Origin: Marinomonas rhizomae | Lineage (GTDB): Bacteria > Pseudomonadota > Gammaproteobacteria > Pseudomonadales > Marinomonadaceae | DNA: 64,000 bases | Assembly (NCBI RefSeq): GCF_003315485.1 | Contig: NZ_QNSE01000002.1 | Coordinates: 1-64,000, forward strand | Reading direction: 5' to 3' | In this document: one piece after another, positions 9,214-18,073 of the stretch | Position numbering within the stretch: the first letter of the stretch is position 1 | Layout: each line of letters opens with the position of its first letter | Program-made: the position numbers and the translations under genes | The notes under the pieces: model-generated | Seen by the model: only the letters and a program-made list of their open reading frames with translations | The model's database searches: none | Told to the model about the DNA's origin: nothing

Positions 9214-11163
9214 ATGTTTCGTTACGTAAAAGTAAATACGTTGGTAAAAAGCATGGGGCTTGTATTGGTTTTGTATGGTCAACAGTCATTTGCTGCAAGT
9301 GTACAGTTAGATAGCATCATAGTGAATGCTACAAAACAAGACACACCAGCATCAAAAGTCGATGCCGCAATATTGGTAAAGACTGCTGAAGAGCTAGCTT
9401 TAGCCGGTGTTACGGAAGTAGCTGATTTAGAAAAAGTGTTTCCAGGTTTACTTATTCAGACAAGAGGGAACCGAACTTATGCCAGCGCTTCTGTTCGAGG
9501 GATAAATTCTCCAAACTTTTACTCGCCAGCGATTAATGTATTGGTAGATGGCGTCAAGCAAGACAATGCTTTTATTACTCAAAAATTAATTAATGTGGAA
9601 AGAGTCGAATTTTTAAAAGGTTCTCAAGGCAGTTTATACGGGACTAACGCTCAGGCTGGTGTGATTAATATTATTACAAAAAAAGGGGCATCTCATTCAA
9701 ATATAGAACTGGGTTATTCCAATCAGAAGCAGTATTTGCAAGGAGCATTATCCGTTGATTTAAGTGATGAGTTCTACGCTGATCTAATGCTTTACTCGGA
9801 AGACGAAAATGGTTTTGTAGATCATCAAACCAGTGGTACAGAAGATGCGAATAGCAGTCGATCTGTCAATGCAGGCTTGAAACTAAACTATGTGCAGGAA
9901 GATGGTCCTTGGGATGCCGTTTTATCACTTTCTAATGACGAACTCGATTCTCATGAAGAGTGGTACCTTAGCGCTGATGAATACAATAATAAGACGACAA
10001 CTCAAGATATACCTGATCTAGAACGTAAAGTAGAAAGTTATGGACTCACGGTAAACTATGAAAAAGAAAAAGTTAAACTAACCAGCATAAGCCACCTACA
10101 AAATAGGCGTGTAGATCGTCTGTATGTTGGCGGTTTATGGAATGAAGATCAGACTGTCACCTCGCAAGAAATAAAGTTAGCAACAAAGCATAGTAACAGC
10201 CTTAGTTCTTTTCTTGGTATTTACTTAGAAAGTCTAGAGTTTCAGGGGTTAGCCTATAGCGCCACGAATGAAATAGACACAGAAACAGTCGCTGCATTTG
10301 GTCAGTTAAGTTATGCAATTAACAGTGAAGTGGATATCACCGCAGGCGGTCGACTAGAACAAGTAACCACGACATCAGATTATTCTGGTAATTCCTCTTT
10401 TGGTATCGCTGCGTACGATGAGGAATTAACAGACAGCCAATTCTTACCTAAAGTATCATTGGGTTGGCAAATGAGCGATCTCACTCGGGTGTATGTCTCT
10501 TTATCAGAAGGTTATCGTCCTAAAGGGTTTAATCGAGTACCATTTGGAGACAATAGCGCGGGTTATGACAAAGAAACCTCTTGGAGTGGTGAGTTAGGAT
10601 GGCGTACTAAACTACTGAATAATCGAGTAAATGTCAGTGGCGCATTGTATCAAATTAAATTAAGCGATGTGCAGCTTTATAGTGGCAGTATACCCAACCA
10701 GGTATTAACCAATTTTGGTGAGGCTACCAGTAGAGGCTTAGAAATTGAGCTTAATTGGTTGGTTGGAAATGGAGTCGGTATCAACCTTGGTGGTTCCTTT
10801 GGCAAGTCTGAATTTGGCCCTGGCAATGGAAGTTATGAGGGGAATAGCCTAACGTATACGCCTGATACAACGGTACTTTTAGGTGTGGACTACAAACATG
10901 AAGAAAGTGGTTTACAGTTAATGGCAAACACTCGCTACATGTCCAAAGTGTACTATAATGAGGCGAACACAGTCTCTCAATCTGCGATAACTCTGTTGGA
11001 TCTCGCGGCGGAATACACGTATAAAAATGTCAGTTACCGTGTCTTTGTAAACAATGCGACAGATAAGGAATATGTTAGTTATTCATACCAAGGTTCTAGT
11101 GCCATTCAATCCAACTATGAGCAAGGTAGAGAAGTTGGCGTAAGCGCAAATTATCAATGGTAA
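9214..11163 (+). CDS. TonB-dependent outer-membrane receptor, siderophore type
   Basis: Outer-membrane importer of about 649 residues. A signal peptide (VKSMGLVLVLYGQQSFA, cleaved near ASV) is followed by a TonB-box-like stretch (DSIIVNATK). The plug domain contains VRGINSPNFY and RVEFLKGSQGSLYGTNAQAG, and a beta-barrel ends in the aromatic YQW typical of Bam substrates. The start is ATG 9214, well placed after AAGAAGG; a GTG at 9208 is also in frame. As the last gene of the RhtX operon it probably takes up a ferric siderophore; identity is unknown. Confidence 0.92.
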   Translation: MFRYVKVNTLVKSMGLVLVLYGQQSFAASVQLDSIIVNATKQDTPASKVDAAILVKTAEELALAGVTEVADLEKVFPGLLIQTRGNRTYASASVRGINSPNFYSPAINVLVDGVKQDNAFITQKLINVERVEFLKGSQGSLYGTNAQAGVINIITKKGASHSNIELGYSNQKQYLQGALSVDLSDEFYADLMLYSEDENGFVDHQTSGTEDANSSRSVNAGLKLNYVQEDGPWDAVLSLSNDELDSHEEWYLSADEYNNKTTTQDIPDLERKVESYGLTVNYEKEKVKLTSISHLQNRRVDRLYVGGLWNEDQTVTSQEIKLATKHSNSLSSFLGIYLESLEFQGLAYSATNEIDTETVAAFGQLSYAINSEVDITAGGRLEQVTTTSDYSGNSSFGIAAYDEELTDSQFLPKVSLGWQMSDLTRVYVSLSEGYRPKGFNRVPFGDNSAGYDKETSWSGELGWRTKLLNNRVNVSGALYQIKLSDVQLYSGSIPNQVLTNFGEATSRGLEIELNWLVGNGVGINLGGSFGKSEFGPGNGSYEGNSLTYTPDTTVLLGVDYKHEESGLQLMANTRYMSKVYYNEANTVSQSAITLLDLAAEYTYKNVSYRVFVNNATDKEYVSYSYQGSSAIQSNYEQGREVGVSANYQW

Positions 11164-11186
11164 ATTAGGGTAAGTGAGCATAAAAG

Positions 11187-11225
11187 CCTGATAAAATATG
11201 CGGATTTACTGTGTGCTTTATCAGG
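11187..11225 (+). terminator. Probable terminator of the siderophore operon
   Basis: Nine-bp perfect stem, CCTGATAAA (11187-11195) and TTTATCAGG (11217-11225), with a 21-nt loop. It lies 23 bp after the receptor stop. A good U-tract is lacking, so it may be a 3'-end stabilising hairpin rather than a strong terminator. Confidence 0.5.
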
Positions 11226-11677
11226 TTAAGGAAAATGCGATTAAGCCCCCAACATCAGAGAATGTAGGTTACTTAAGAAACAATATACATTACCTTCACT
11301 ACTACCAAAGCTAATATTCGGTGAAGAGGCAATTCGTCTGTATTAACTCAAGCTATCGGAGCTTAAAAGCGCAAAGAAAACAAACACTAGAATAAATTGG
11401 TAACTAAAATACCCAGCAAGCTACAAGCTTGAAAAGGTCGCCCTTGTACAAATATGAAGGGAGCACCTGAGCAAATGCTGAGCCCATTTAGAATACCAGT
11501 TTCATCCCAAAGCAACAGGCGGCAAACTCTGTCCAAGCCACAAAACTGAGACACTACTTACGCTCGTAAACCAGCCACAAGTTGGTCAAGTAAAGCTATC
11601 TACACAACATTAGTTTACTTGACAAAAACTAGGATTCTAACGATCCAAAAGGACGCTAGACTTACCTAAATCCCATA

Positions 11678-11695
11678 AATTAACCTAGGTTAATT
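11678..11695. promoter_or_regulatory. 18-bp perfect palindrome, putative operator
   Basis: The sequence AATTAACCTAGGTTAATT is a perfect palindrome 58 bp before the nitroreductase start, in the expected promoter region. Symmetry of this length suggests a dimeric repressor site, but no regulator gene lies beside it. Confidence 0.5.
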
Positions 11696-11753
11696 ACTCC
11701 TTTTCTTCGCTTCGATAAAGTCCCGTTATCACTCAAACAACGGAGCACAATCT

Positions 11754-12374
11754 ATGAGCATCATCGAAGCATTAAAATGGCGTCATTCTCTGAAACATTT
11801 TTCACCGAAAAAAGTCGACTCTTCCATAATCCATAACCTCATTGAAGCCACCCGACTTTCCGCATCATCCTACGGCCTTCAACCATACAAACTATTAATT
11901 GTGGATGACCCTACATTACTAAATCAATTATCAGAGCAAGCGTTTGGACAGGCACAAGTAAAAGAATGTTCTCACCTCTTAATTCTTGCCAACAAAACTC
12001 ATATAACCAATGATCTTGTGGACGACTATTTCGAACACCATCATCAGCAGACCCAAACAACCGAGGGCAGTTTGGCTGGCTACGCTGAGCACATAAAAAC
12101 CGCCATTGGTTCAAAAACAGAAGAAGAGAAGCAAACCTGGGCAGAACAACAAGCCTACATCGCACTCGGCTCCTTATTGGCCGAAGCCGCCATGTTATCA
12201 GTAGACACTTGCCCAATGACAGGCTTTGACACAGCGGCCTTCAACCACACTTTAGGTCTCACTGACAAAGACTTAAATGCTTGTGTCATTTGCGCGGTTG
12301 GCTATCGTGAAGAAAACATGGCGGCACAAAACAAAGTCAGATTACCAGTGAATGAATTTGCGACTTTTCTTTAA
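11754..12374 (+). CDS. NAD(P)H-dependent nitroreductase family protein
   Basis: FMN-dependent oxidoreductase of 206 residues that would reduce nitro-compounds or quinones with NAD(P)H. The N-terminus (ALKWRHSLKHF) carries the R-H-S-type FMN-phosphate contacts, and LIEATRLSASSYGLQPYKLLIV matches the NfsB/YdgI core. GSLLAEAAMLSVDTCPMTGFD fits the second half of the fold, and the C-terminal part (ICAVGYREE) fits the flavin site. It is a single gene with its own promoter region, which includes an 18-bp palindrome. Confidence 0.88.
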   Translation: MSIIEALKWRHSLKHFSPKKVDSSIIHNLIEATRLSASSYGLQPYKLLIVDDPTLLNQLSEQAFGQAQVKECSHLLILANKTHITNDLVDDYFEHHHQQTQTTEGSLAGYAEHIKTAIGSKTEEEKQTWAEQQAYIALGSLLAEAAMLSVDTCPMTGFDTAAFNHTLGLTDKDLNACVICAVGYREENMAAQNKVRLPVNEFATFL

Positions 12375-12749
12375 GAAAAGACGGTAAATAGGCACAGTTA
12401 AATCTACCTCATGCCCTTTGCTTATATTTTAATAAATAGCTTTTTATAAAGGCTATTATGAAGAGACAACAGGTTTGATGGTTCAAGTCACAAATTTTGC
12501 TGCGTCCTATTGAAAGGGCGCTTTATTCGATTGTTTTTTCAATGTAGGACGCATTGGTGAGGCTTTTCAAGAATGTCATTAAATGAAGCGCTTTGGCTTG
12601 AGGTAGCTAAAAGTCTTTAATTTTTGAGTCACACAGTGGTGAATATATTAAAAATGCTCATTAAACAGTCAATTAAAGCGGATTCTTGATTCTATATTTA
12701 CCTTAAATTGGGTATATTCTTCTTAAACCCCTTGATATAGAGAGTAGGT
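12375..12749. other. Intergenic region with a long imperfect hairpin
   Basis: No gene is visible. A weak hairpin (AATAGC 12435-12440 with GCTATT 12452-12457) may end the nitroreductase transcript. A much stronger inverted repeat spans 12501-12553. The last 100 bp are A/T-rich, with TATATT-like elements near 12713-12718, and probably hold the LuxR-type gene promoter. Confidence 0.55.
12501..12553. repeat. Long inverted repeat (15-bp stem)
   Basis: TGCGTCCTA followed by TTGAAA (12501-12515) pairs with TTTCAA and then TAGGACGCA (ending 12553), leaving a 2-nt bulge and a loop of about 20 nt. No clean U-tract follows on the + strand. It may be a terminator, a small-RNA hairpin or a remnant of a mobile element. 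Confidence 0.55.
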
Positions 12750-13877
12750 ATGACGTTAAAACAAGCATCGAATTCAACCTCTCTCTGTGCTCCGCTATTG
12801 CAAGAACCTCAACTCATTCAGTCCCTTTATGGCGCTTTGATCGAAAAAGAAGGTTTCCATCTTTTTCTTGAGCTAGTCGTCAGCAGTGTTAATGCCTGTG
12901 CCGCCGAGTTAGCGGTTATTAAAAAGCAGCCTCTCCAACTCGATCATATTTGGTATGCCGGACTCTCCCAAGAGTTCATTGATTGGTATATGAGTAACAA
13001 TATGATCGCAAGTGATCTTGTTTCAAACCACGCGGTATCATGTCGACCCGGTTTATTTCAAACAGCGCTATCCCTAATAGAAAAAGTTAAAGATCTACCG
13101 GATTATGGCCGTTGGCAGCAAGATCAAAACATGATTGATAGCGCTTGGTTGGTGGTGGATAGCACGAGTTCTCATACCACACTTCTAGCCATTCAACGAA
13201 CGGTTGAGCAAGGAGCATATCTACAGACAGAGTTAGATCAGCTGGATCGATTAGTACCTTATATCAGACAAGCTGTGCTGCTATATCAGCAATTAGATAA
13301 AACCATCACGCCATCTGAAACGATTTCTGGATTAATCAATGCATTGCCTTACCCCAGCTTTGTTCTCAATGAGAGAGCTGAGTTATTATACTCTAATGAC
13401 AAGGCCAAACATTTTCTTAAAAAACAAGAACAAGTGAGCATCAGCAATAAACGTTTTCAGTTTCAGGACAGCGAACATCAAGCCGCCTTTTTAAGCTCAT
13501 CCACACAGATTCTTCGTGCAAGCATGGGGCAAGACGTATTCGACAACGATGTCATCATTTTTAAGCATAAAAACTCAAGAGCTTTTATGATGACACTCGC
13601 TCCCATCGAAGGAAGCGGCATATTAGTGACAATCTACGACAGCAGCCAACGCTCATTTCCAAATGCCGAGCTGATTGCAGCGTATTTCGGTCTATCACAC
13701 GCCGAATCAAAACTGTGTGCGGATTTGGTACTAGGAATGAGTCTAAAAGAAATAGCGGATAAACGCGCCAAAAGTGAAGCGACGATTCGCTCTCAACTCA
13801 AGCAAATCTTCACCAAAATAGGCGTTAACCGCCAAGGCCAGCTGATTTGTACTGTCTTAATGGCACTCATGCGCTAG
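12750..13877 (+). CDS. LuxR-type helix-turn-helix regulator with PAS-like region
   Basis: Transcription regulator of 375 residues. The C-terminal 65 residues form a LuxR/FixJ helix-turn-helix (FGLSHAESKLCADLVLGMSL, then KEIADKRAKSEATIRSQLKQ, then IFTKIGVNRQGQL). Residues about 190-225 (GLINALPYPSFVLNERAELL) look like the start of a PAS domain. The N-terminal third is not recognised. No response-regulator receiver domain is present. It is convergent with the TauE-family gene, with 5 bp between stops. The target genes are unknown. Confidence 0.8.
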   Translation: MTLKQASNSTSLCAPLLQEPQLIQSLYGALIEKEGFHLFLELVVSSVNACAAELAVIKKQPLQLDHIWYAGLSQEFIDWYMSNNMIASDLVSNHAVSCRPGLFQTALSLIEKVKDLPDYGRWQQDQNMIDSAWLVVDSTSSHTTLLAIQRTVEQGAYLQTELDQLDRLVPYIRQAVLLYQQLDKTITPSETISGLINALPYPSFVLNERAELLYSNDKAKHFLKKQEQVSISNKRFQFQDSEHQAAFLSSSTQILRASMGQDVFDNDVIIFKHKNSRAFMMTLAPIEGSGILVTIYDSSQRSFPNAELIAAYFGLSHAESKLCADLVLGMSLKEIADKRAKSEATIRSQLKQIFTKIGVNRQGQLICTVLMALMR

Positions 13878-13882
13878 AAGCC

Positions 13883-14644
13883 CTAGTCACTCAAAAGCGC
13901 GGCCGCACTGCCACAAACTGTCATCACAAAAAGAAACCACTTGAGATGTTTCGGGTTGGCTTTGATCGCCATTTTTACGGCAAGAAATGAACCCAGCATC
14001 GTACCTGAAGCAAGGATTAATCCGGGAATCCATAGAATTTGATCATTCCAAATAAACACACCTAACGCTAAGGCCGTAAAGCCTAACGTACAGACCATTT
14101 TTAGCGCGTTTGTTTTAACCAAATCGTAGCGTAAAGTACCAGCCAAAGCGGCAATAAGAATAAAGCCAACGCCCGCCTGAACAAAGCCACCGTAAACGCC
14201 CGCGATAAACAAAGCGATCCATGCGCTAGGTTTTTCCGATACTTTAAAGGGCACAGTACCTTCCGGCGGTGCAATCATCGCAGGACGAACAATCATAATC
14301 AGCGTCATACCAATCATGGCACTCAACAATAAGGGTTTGAGCCAGGTTTCTGGAGCATAACTGGCAGCAAACGCACCAACCACACCGCCAAGTAAAGACG
14401 GAATCATCACTGGCAAGATATCAGCATTATCCAATTTTTTGGCTTTACGAAAGCCAAAAGTTGCCGCCACATTCTGTAAGAACACGCCGACTCGGTTTGT
14501 TGCATTGGCGATATCCGCAGGCATGCCCATAACCATCAAAGCAGGCAAAGTCAGGTTGGAGCCACCACCAGCCAAAGTATTAATAATGCCAGCAAGAAAT
14601 CCTGTACCGATCAAAAGCGACACAGTAAACAAACTGTAATCCAT
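13883..14644 (-). CDS. TauE/SafE-family membrane permease
   Basis: Inner-membrane protein of 253 residues with about eight hydrophobic helices in two related halves. Each half opens with a glycine-rich motif: GFLAGIINTLAGGGSNLTLP (about residues 15-34) and GVYGGFVQAGVGFILI (about 151-166). This is the TSUP family, proposed to export sulfite, sulfoacetate or related anions. No sulfur-metabolism gene lies nearby, so the substrate is open. Confidence 0.88.
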   Translation of the reverse strand: MDYSLFTVSLLIGTGFLAGIINTLAGGGSNLTLPALMVMGMPADIANATNRVGVFLQNVAATFGFRKAKKLDNADILPVMIPSLLGGVVGAFAASYAPETWLKPLLLSAMIGMTLIMIVRPAMIAPPEGTVPFKVSEKPSAWIALFIAGVYGGFVQAGVGFILIAALAGTLRYDLVKTNALKMVCTLGFTALALGVFIWNDQILWIPGLILASGTMLGSFLAVKMAIKANPKHLKWFLFVMTVCGSAAALLSD

Positions 14645-14959
14645 AACATCGTCCTTACATGACTCTTGAGTGAGCCGAGAGAATCAAAAGAAGGAACGAA
14701 TAATAAGGAGAATTTAATAGCCTGACAAAAGGTAATCTTATAAAAATAAAATTTTTTCGCGGCTGAGTTTTACCTCCCCGCAACAAATACCCACAGCTTG
14801 GTTCATGCTATGCGTGGGATGCTGAACACAATCACCGTCGCCACAATAAAAAATGCTCGTCCATTTTTCGGTTGTTGCTTCCTTAAGTATCAAGCTAAGC
14901 TAGTTTACTAATGGCAATATTTATAAACACGAACCATTATTCAAACAACGGACAAACGC
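14645..14959. other. Intergenic promoter region between tauE-like and ada genes
   Basis: No gene is seen in 315 bp. It must hold the divergent promoters of the TauE-type gene and ada. I looked for the enteric Ada box (AAAGCGCA) upstream of ada and did not find a good match. Confidence 0.5.
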
Positions 14960-16036
14960 ATGTTAATTACAGACAAAAAACAAGCCGATGGTTATTATCA
15001 AGCGTTACTCAACCGAGAACCAAGCTATGTGGGCGTGTTTTTTGTTGGCGTCAAAACCACCTCTATTTTTTGCATTGCGACGTGCCGAGCACGCAAGCCA
15101 AAGCGCGAGAACGTTGAATTTTATACGCATTTCAAAGACGCCATGGACGCAGGTTTTCGCCCTTGTAAAGTCTGTCGACCTACCGAAAATGCCCATGAAG
15201 CGCCTCATGAAGTGCAAGCGGCAATGAATCTTGTACGAGATTGCACTAAGGCGAAAATCACCGACCAAGCATTAAGAGAATCTGGAATACGGCCCATCTT
15301 TGTGCGCCGTTGGTTTAATCAACATTACGGTATGACCTTTCAAACCTTTCAACGTATGTATCGAATTAATTATGCCTTTCAGGAATTAAAAACCGGCAAA
15401 AGCGCCACCAATACTGCGCTAGATTCAGGCTACGACTCTTTAAGCGGTTTCGGTTACACTTTTAAAAAGTTACTCGGTCATGCACCGACCCTACATTTGG
15501 AGAATGCTGTGATTTTAATCGATAGGCTAACAACGCCCATTGGCCCTATGTTTGTCTGTGCTACTGACAACGGAATTTGTTTATTGGAATTCGTTGATCG
15601 ACGCATGTTAGAAACCGAATTTGAAGACTTACAACGTCGTTTAAAAGCGCCTATCGTTGCAGGTGAAAATGCGCATATTAAGCAAGTAAAACAAGAGCTA
15701 GAAGAGTATTTCTCAGGCAAACGAAGCGAATTTAATGTGCCCCTTCATACTCCAGGAACCGACTTTCAAAATGCCGTTTGGCAGATGCTTGGCACCATTC
15801 CTTATGGTGAAACCGCCAGCTACCAAGAACAAGCCACTCGATTGAATAACCCCAAAGCCGTTCGGGCTGTCGCTCGCGCTAACGGCATGAATCGCATTGC
15901 CATTGTGATTCCTTGTCATCGGGTAATTGGCAAAGACGGCAGCTTAACTGGCTATGCGGGAGGCTTAGAGCGAAAACGCTGGCTGCTTGACCATGAAAAA
16001 ACGCATAGTCAAACTCTTGGGAAAAACCAAGCTTAA
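14960..16036 (+). CDS. ada: Ada: methylated-DNA-protein cysteine methyltransferase and regulator
   Basis: Adaptive-response protein of 358 residues that repairs O6-methylguanine and methylphosphotriesters and activates its own regulon. The N-terminal zinc domain keeps all four cysteines in E. coli Ada numbering (C38, C42 in IFCIATCRAR; C69, C72 in RPCKVC). An AraC-type domain follows (about residues 85-180; TFQRMYRINYAFQELK). The C-terminal methyltransferase domain holds the acceptor Cys319 in PCHRV. Domain order and length match full Ada. It is alone with its own promoter; alkB was not seen nearby. Confidence 0.96.
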   Translation: MLITDKKQADGYYQALLNREPSYVGVFFVGVKTTSIFCIATCRARKPKRENVEFYTHFKDAMDAGFRPCKVCRPTENAHEAPHEVQAAMNLVRDCTKAKITDQALRESGIRPIFVRRWFNQHYGMTFQTFQRMYRINYAFQELKTGKSATNTALDSGYDSLSGFGYTFKKLLGHAPTLHLENAVILIDRLTTPIGPMFVCATDNGICLLEFVDRRMLETEFEDLQRRLKAPIVAGENAHIKQVKQELEEYFSGKRSEFNVPLHTPGTDFQNAVWQMLGTIPYGETASYQEQATRLNNPKAVRAVARANGMNRIAIVIPCHRVIGKDGSLTGYAGGLERKRWLLDHEKTHSQTLGKNQA

Positions 16037-16171
16037 GCACTTAAAAGACCTTTAGTTTCATGAATACATCAAGGTTGTGTCATGGCAATGTAATTTCCCT
16101 CTCCAAGACTTGAAATGACCGTTAAGCCAGTTCATCTTCTACACTTTGATTGTAATTAGATGGAATTCAAC

Positions 16172-16582
16172 ATGCCTACAAACATTGTTGCTGTATATGG
16201 AACACTTCGTGAAGGGCTAAATAATCACGAACTTCTTGTCGAATGTAAACGCATCGGACTGGGTTGGTTGACTGGGTTTCGCATGCACAATTTAGGAGAC
16301 TTTCCAGCCATTACCTCGACTCATGACGAGAGTGGCCGCATTCGAGTCGAATGGTATGACGTATCAGACGAAACACTCGCGTCTTTGGATCAACTTGAAG
16401 GTTATGACCCAAAGTCGCCAGAAAGCTCTCTGTATATTAGAAAGCGTGTTTTTTCACCTTATGGTCGAGGCTGGATTTACGTCTACAACAAGTCTCTAGA
16501 CCACGCGCCATACATGGAAGCAGGCGACTGGGAACGATACTCACGAACGGCTATGCCTCACCAAGGCGCACAATCGGCGTAG
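16172..16582 (+). CDS. Gamma-glutamylcyclotransferase-like (AIG2/GGCT) protein
   Basis: Small cytoplasmic protein of about 136 residues with the GGCT-fold signature VAVYGTLREGLNNHELL at the N-terminus and the acidic residue in SLDQLEGYDP. Family members cleave gamma-glutamyl amines or dipeptides, or act on other pyroglutamyl-forming substrates. The start at 16172 puts MPTNIVAVYGTLR at the N-terminus, as usual in the family; an ATG at 16160 is also in frame. Its 3' end overlaps the convergent DUF4432 gene by 32 bp. Confidence 0.82.
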   Translation: MPTNIVAVYGTLREGLNNHELLVECKRIGLGWLTGFRMHNLGDFPAITSTHDESGRIRVEWYDVSDETLASLDQLEGYDPKSPESSLYIRKRVFSPYGRGWIYVYNKSLDHAPYMEAGDWERYSRTAMPHQGAQSA

Positions 16583-17726
16583 ACAACACTTTAGCCGTCT
16601 GCGTACTTTGTAATTGAGCGATATTCGTCACACTGTTTTTGATTTGATCTTCATCCGTTAACAAACCAAAACGCACCACAAAGTGTTTCGACTCGCCCGC
16701 TTCTATCGTCGGTACTAAACCTAAGTTTCGCTGATAAGAACGGTTATAAGCGAAGCTGGTGCCCGGCTCAATTCCCACCACATAACCTTGCTCCAGTGTG
16801 TCCGTATTTTTCCACACGGTAAGCACTGGCAAGGTATCTGTTTGATAACTCACTTCTATACCATAACTTGCGTTGGCATTGTGCAACAAGGCATGAGAAA
16901 AACCCTTCTCGTCACTCAGCGGACGAATGTTAAACACCATTTCGTCAAAGTCTTTAGTCGGTGCAGGCATCTGATTCCAATCACCCAAACCACCTGCAGC
17001 ATAGTCATTAAATGGTGATAATTCGGCTATTGGTACGTGCAGTTGCGCTCCCTTTTCAAGAATCGGCTGAGCAAAGTTATTATGATAGATCGCTTGGTAT
17101 TCACGTGGATAACTGCCTTTGTTGGTCAAGGTATCTTCAACCAATAAATAAGGCTCGTCCGGTGTCAGCGACAAAACGGTTTGCAACTCAAAATTGGTGA
17201 ACTTGAAACGCTTTTCATCGACTCGACCACGCAAGGTCACACGATAAGGTGGTACTTGCTCAACGTCTAAAATCACCTCATCTGCGGGCGTATTTTGAAT
17301 GCGACCATGTAAGGTCAAAAACTCATCGCCGTCTTGACCTGGGTGGCCCGCCCACTGATAACCACAACGCACAACCATCTCATTAAAACCATCCAACCAA
17401 CCAATGCCGCCAGAGGCTTCCTGATTAATAAAGCTTGGATGAACCACATCTTTAACAGGAGAGTCCCAACCAAATCGTACGTCTTTCCCTGTCTTGTCCC
17501 TCCTCACTACATCAAGCACCGCCATGCCACGAGTCGGCACAACGCGAACGATAGAATCCCCCACCGTTAAGGTGATCAAGCGTGAGCCAGTTTGCTTGCC
17601 GCCAATTAAACACGTCTGTTGCACGCTAATCGGAATGTCTTTCGGCAAGCCCATTAATTCAGCAGACAGCAACAAATTACCTACATCGATATGTTGTTGA
17701 TTACTAAGAAGGACAAGTTGAAACAT
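16551..17726 (-). CDS. DUF4432 / aldose-1-epimerase-like protein
   Basis: Protein of 391 residues resembling the galactose mutarotase superfamily, best fitting the DUF4432 group. Visible landmarks are the early RVVPTRGMAVLDVVRRD, a histidine in LTLHGRIQNTPAD, the YHNNFAQPILEKG stretch and a late acidic GIEPGTSF that would match the catalytic glutamate region. It presumably binds a sugar and may interconvert anomers or epimers. Its stop region overlaps the GGCT-like gene on the other strand. No sugar operon adjoins it. Confidence 0.78.
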   Translation of the reverse strand: MFQLVLLSNQQHIDVGNLLLSAELMGLPKDIPISVQQTCLIGGKQTGSRLITLTVGDSIVRVVPTRGMAVLDVVRRDKTGKDVRFGWDSPVKDVVHPSFINQEASGGIGWLDGFNEMVVRCGYQWAGHPGQDGDEFLTLHGRIQNTPADEVILDVEQVPPYRVTLRGRVDEKRFKFTNFELQTVLSLTPDEPYLLVEDTLTNKGSYPREYQAIYHNNFAQPILEKGAQLHVPIAELSPFNDYAAGGLGDWNQMPAPTKDFDEMVFNIRPLSDEKGFSHALLHNANASYGIEVSYQTDTLPVLTVWKNTDTLEQGYVVGIEPGTSFAYNRSYQRNLGLVPTIEAGESKHFVVRFGLLTDEDQIKNSVTNIAQLQSTQTAKVLSTPIVRLGEA

Positions 17727-17740
17727 GAGTAAGGCTCCAG

Positions 17741-17787
17741 AAAAATTTCCTCATGCTAGCGCGAGCTAGATAACAAGGCTAGCCATG
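17741..17787 (-). terminator. Likely terminator of the small lipoprotein gene
   Basis: Read on the minus strand, CATGGCTAGC (17787-17778) pairs with GCTAGCATG (17760-17752) with a one-base bulge, and a TTTTT run follows near 17741-17745. Nested CTAGC/GCTAG arms lie inside the loop. It sits between the small lipoprotein stop and the DUF4432 start. Confidence 0.45.
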
Positions 17788-17808
17788 AAGATAAAATCGA
17801 CGGTTTAT

Positions 17809-18000
17809 TCAATGTACGGCTTGGCGCTTTGCCGTGTAGTCTTCGAAAGAATCACGATACTGGCTCATACAATCCTCATATTGATTCGATTTTAATCTCT
17901 CACAAAAAGAAGTATGGCTATATTGCAGATTGCTATATAACGCTTTTTGACTGCAACCTAGTATTGAAAAAAGAGTGAAAACCAAAAGGACAAATTTCAT
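17809..18000 (-). CDS. Small putative lipoprotein
   Basis: Protein of 63 residues with a clear lipoprotein signal: a hydrophobic MKFVLLVFTLFSILGCSQ start with the lipobox cysteine at about residue 16. The mature part has two more cysteines (SFCERL, YEDCMSQY) that could form a disulfide. No family is recognised. It lies between the phosphatase operon and the DUF4432 gene, in its own transcript or as a tail of the operon. Mature function is unknown. Confidence 0.6.
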   Translation of the reverse strand: MKFVLLVFTLFSILGCSQKALYSNLQYSHTSFCERLKSNQYEDCMSQYRDSFEDYTAKRQAVH

Positions 18001-18073
18001 TTTAAAACGCTAACCTCTTCAGTTTAAAGTCTCAACGATAAGGTTAGCATTTCACGATGATCATACAAGAAAA

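Larger units (their letters stand above)
11164..11753. other. Gene-free stretch with several inverted repeats
   Basis: No supportable gene in 590 bp. It holds a terminator-like hairpin after the receptor gene (CCTGATAAA 11187-11195 with TTTATCAGG 11217-11225), a perfect 10-bp inverted repeat (GTCAAGTAAA 11585-11594 with TTTACTTGAC 11614-11623), and a perfect 18-bp palindrome at 11678-11695. The middle part has only short open frames on both strands and may be decayed sequence. Confidence 0.6.

Noticed and set aside
11236-11268. Short frame starting MRLSPQHQRM, like the N-terminus of nucleotidyltransferase-type antitoxins
   Set aside because: It stops after ten codons and nothing in any frame downstream continues the family, so likeness is probably chance.
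11226-11680. Possible insertion-sequence end in the gap before the nitroreductase
   Set aside because: No transposase fragment longer than about 30 codons and no matched terminal repeats with target duplication could be found.
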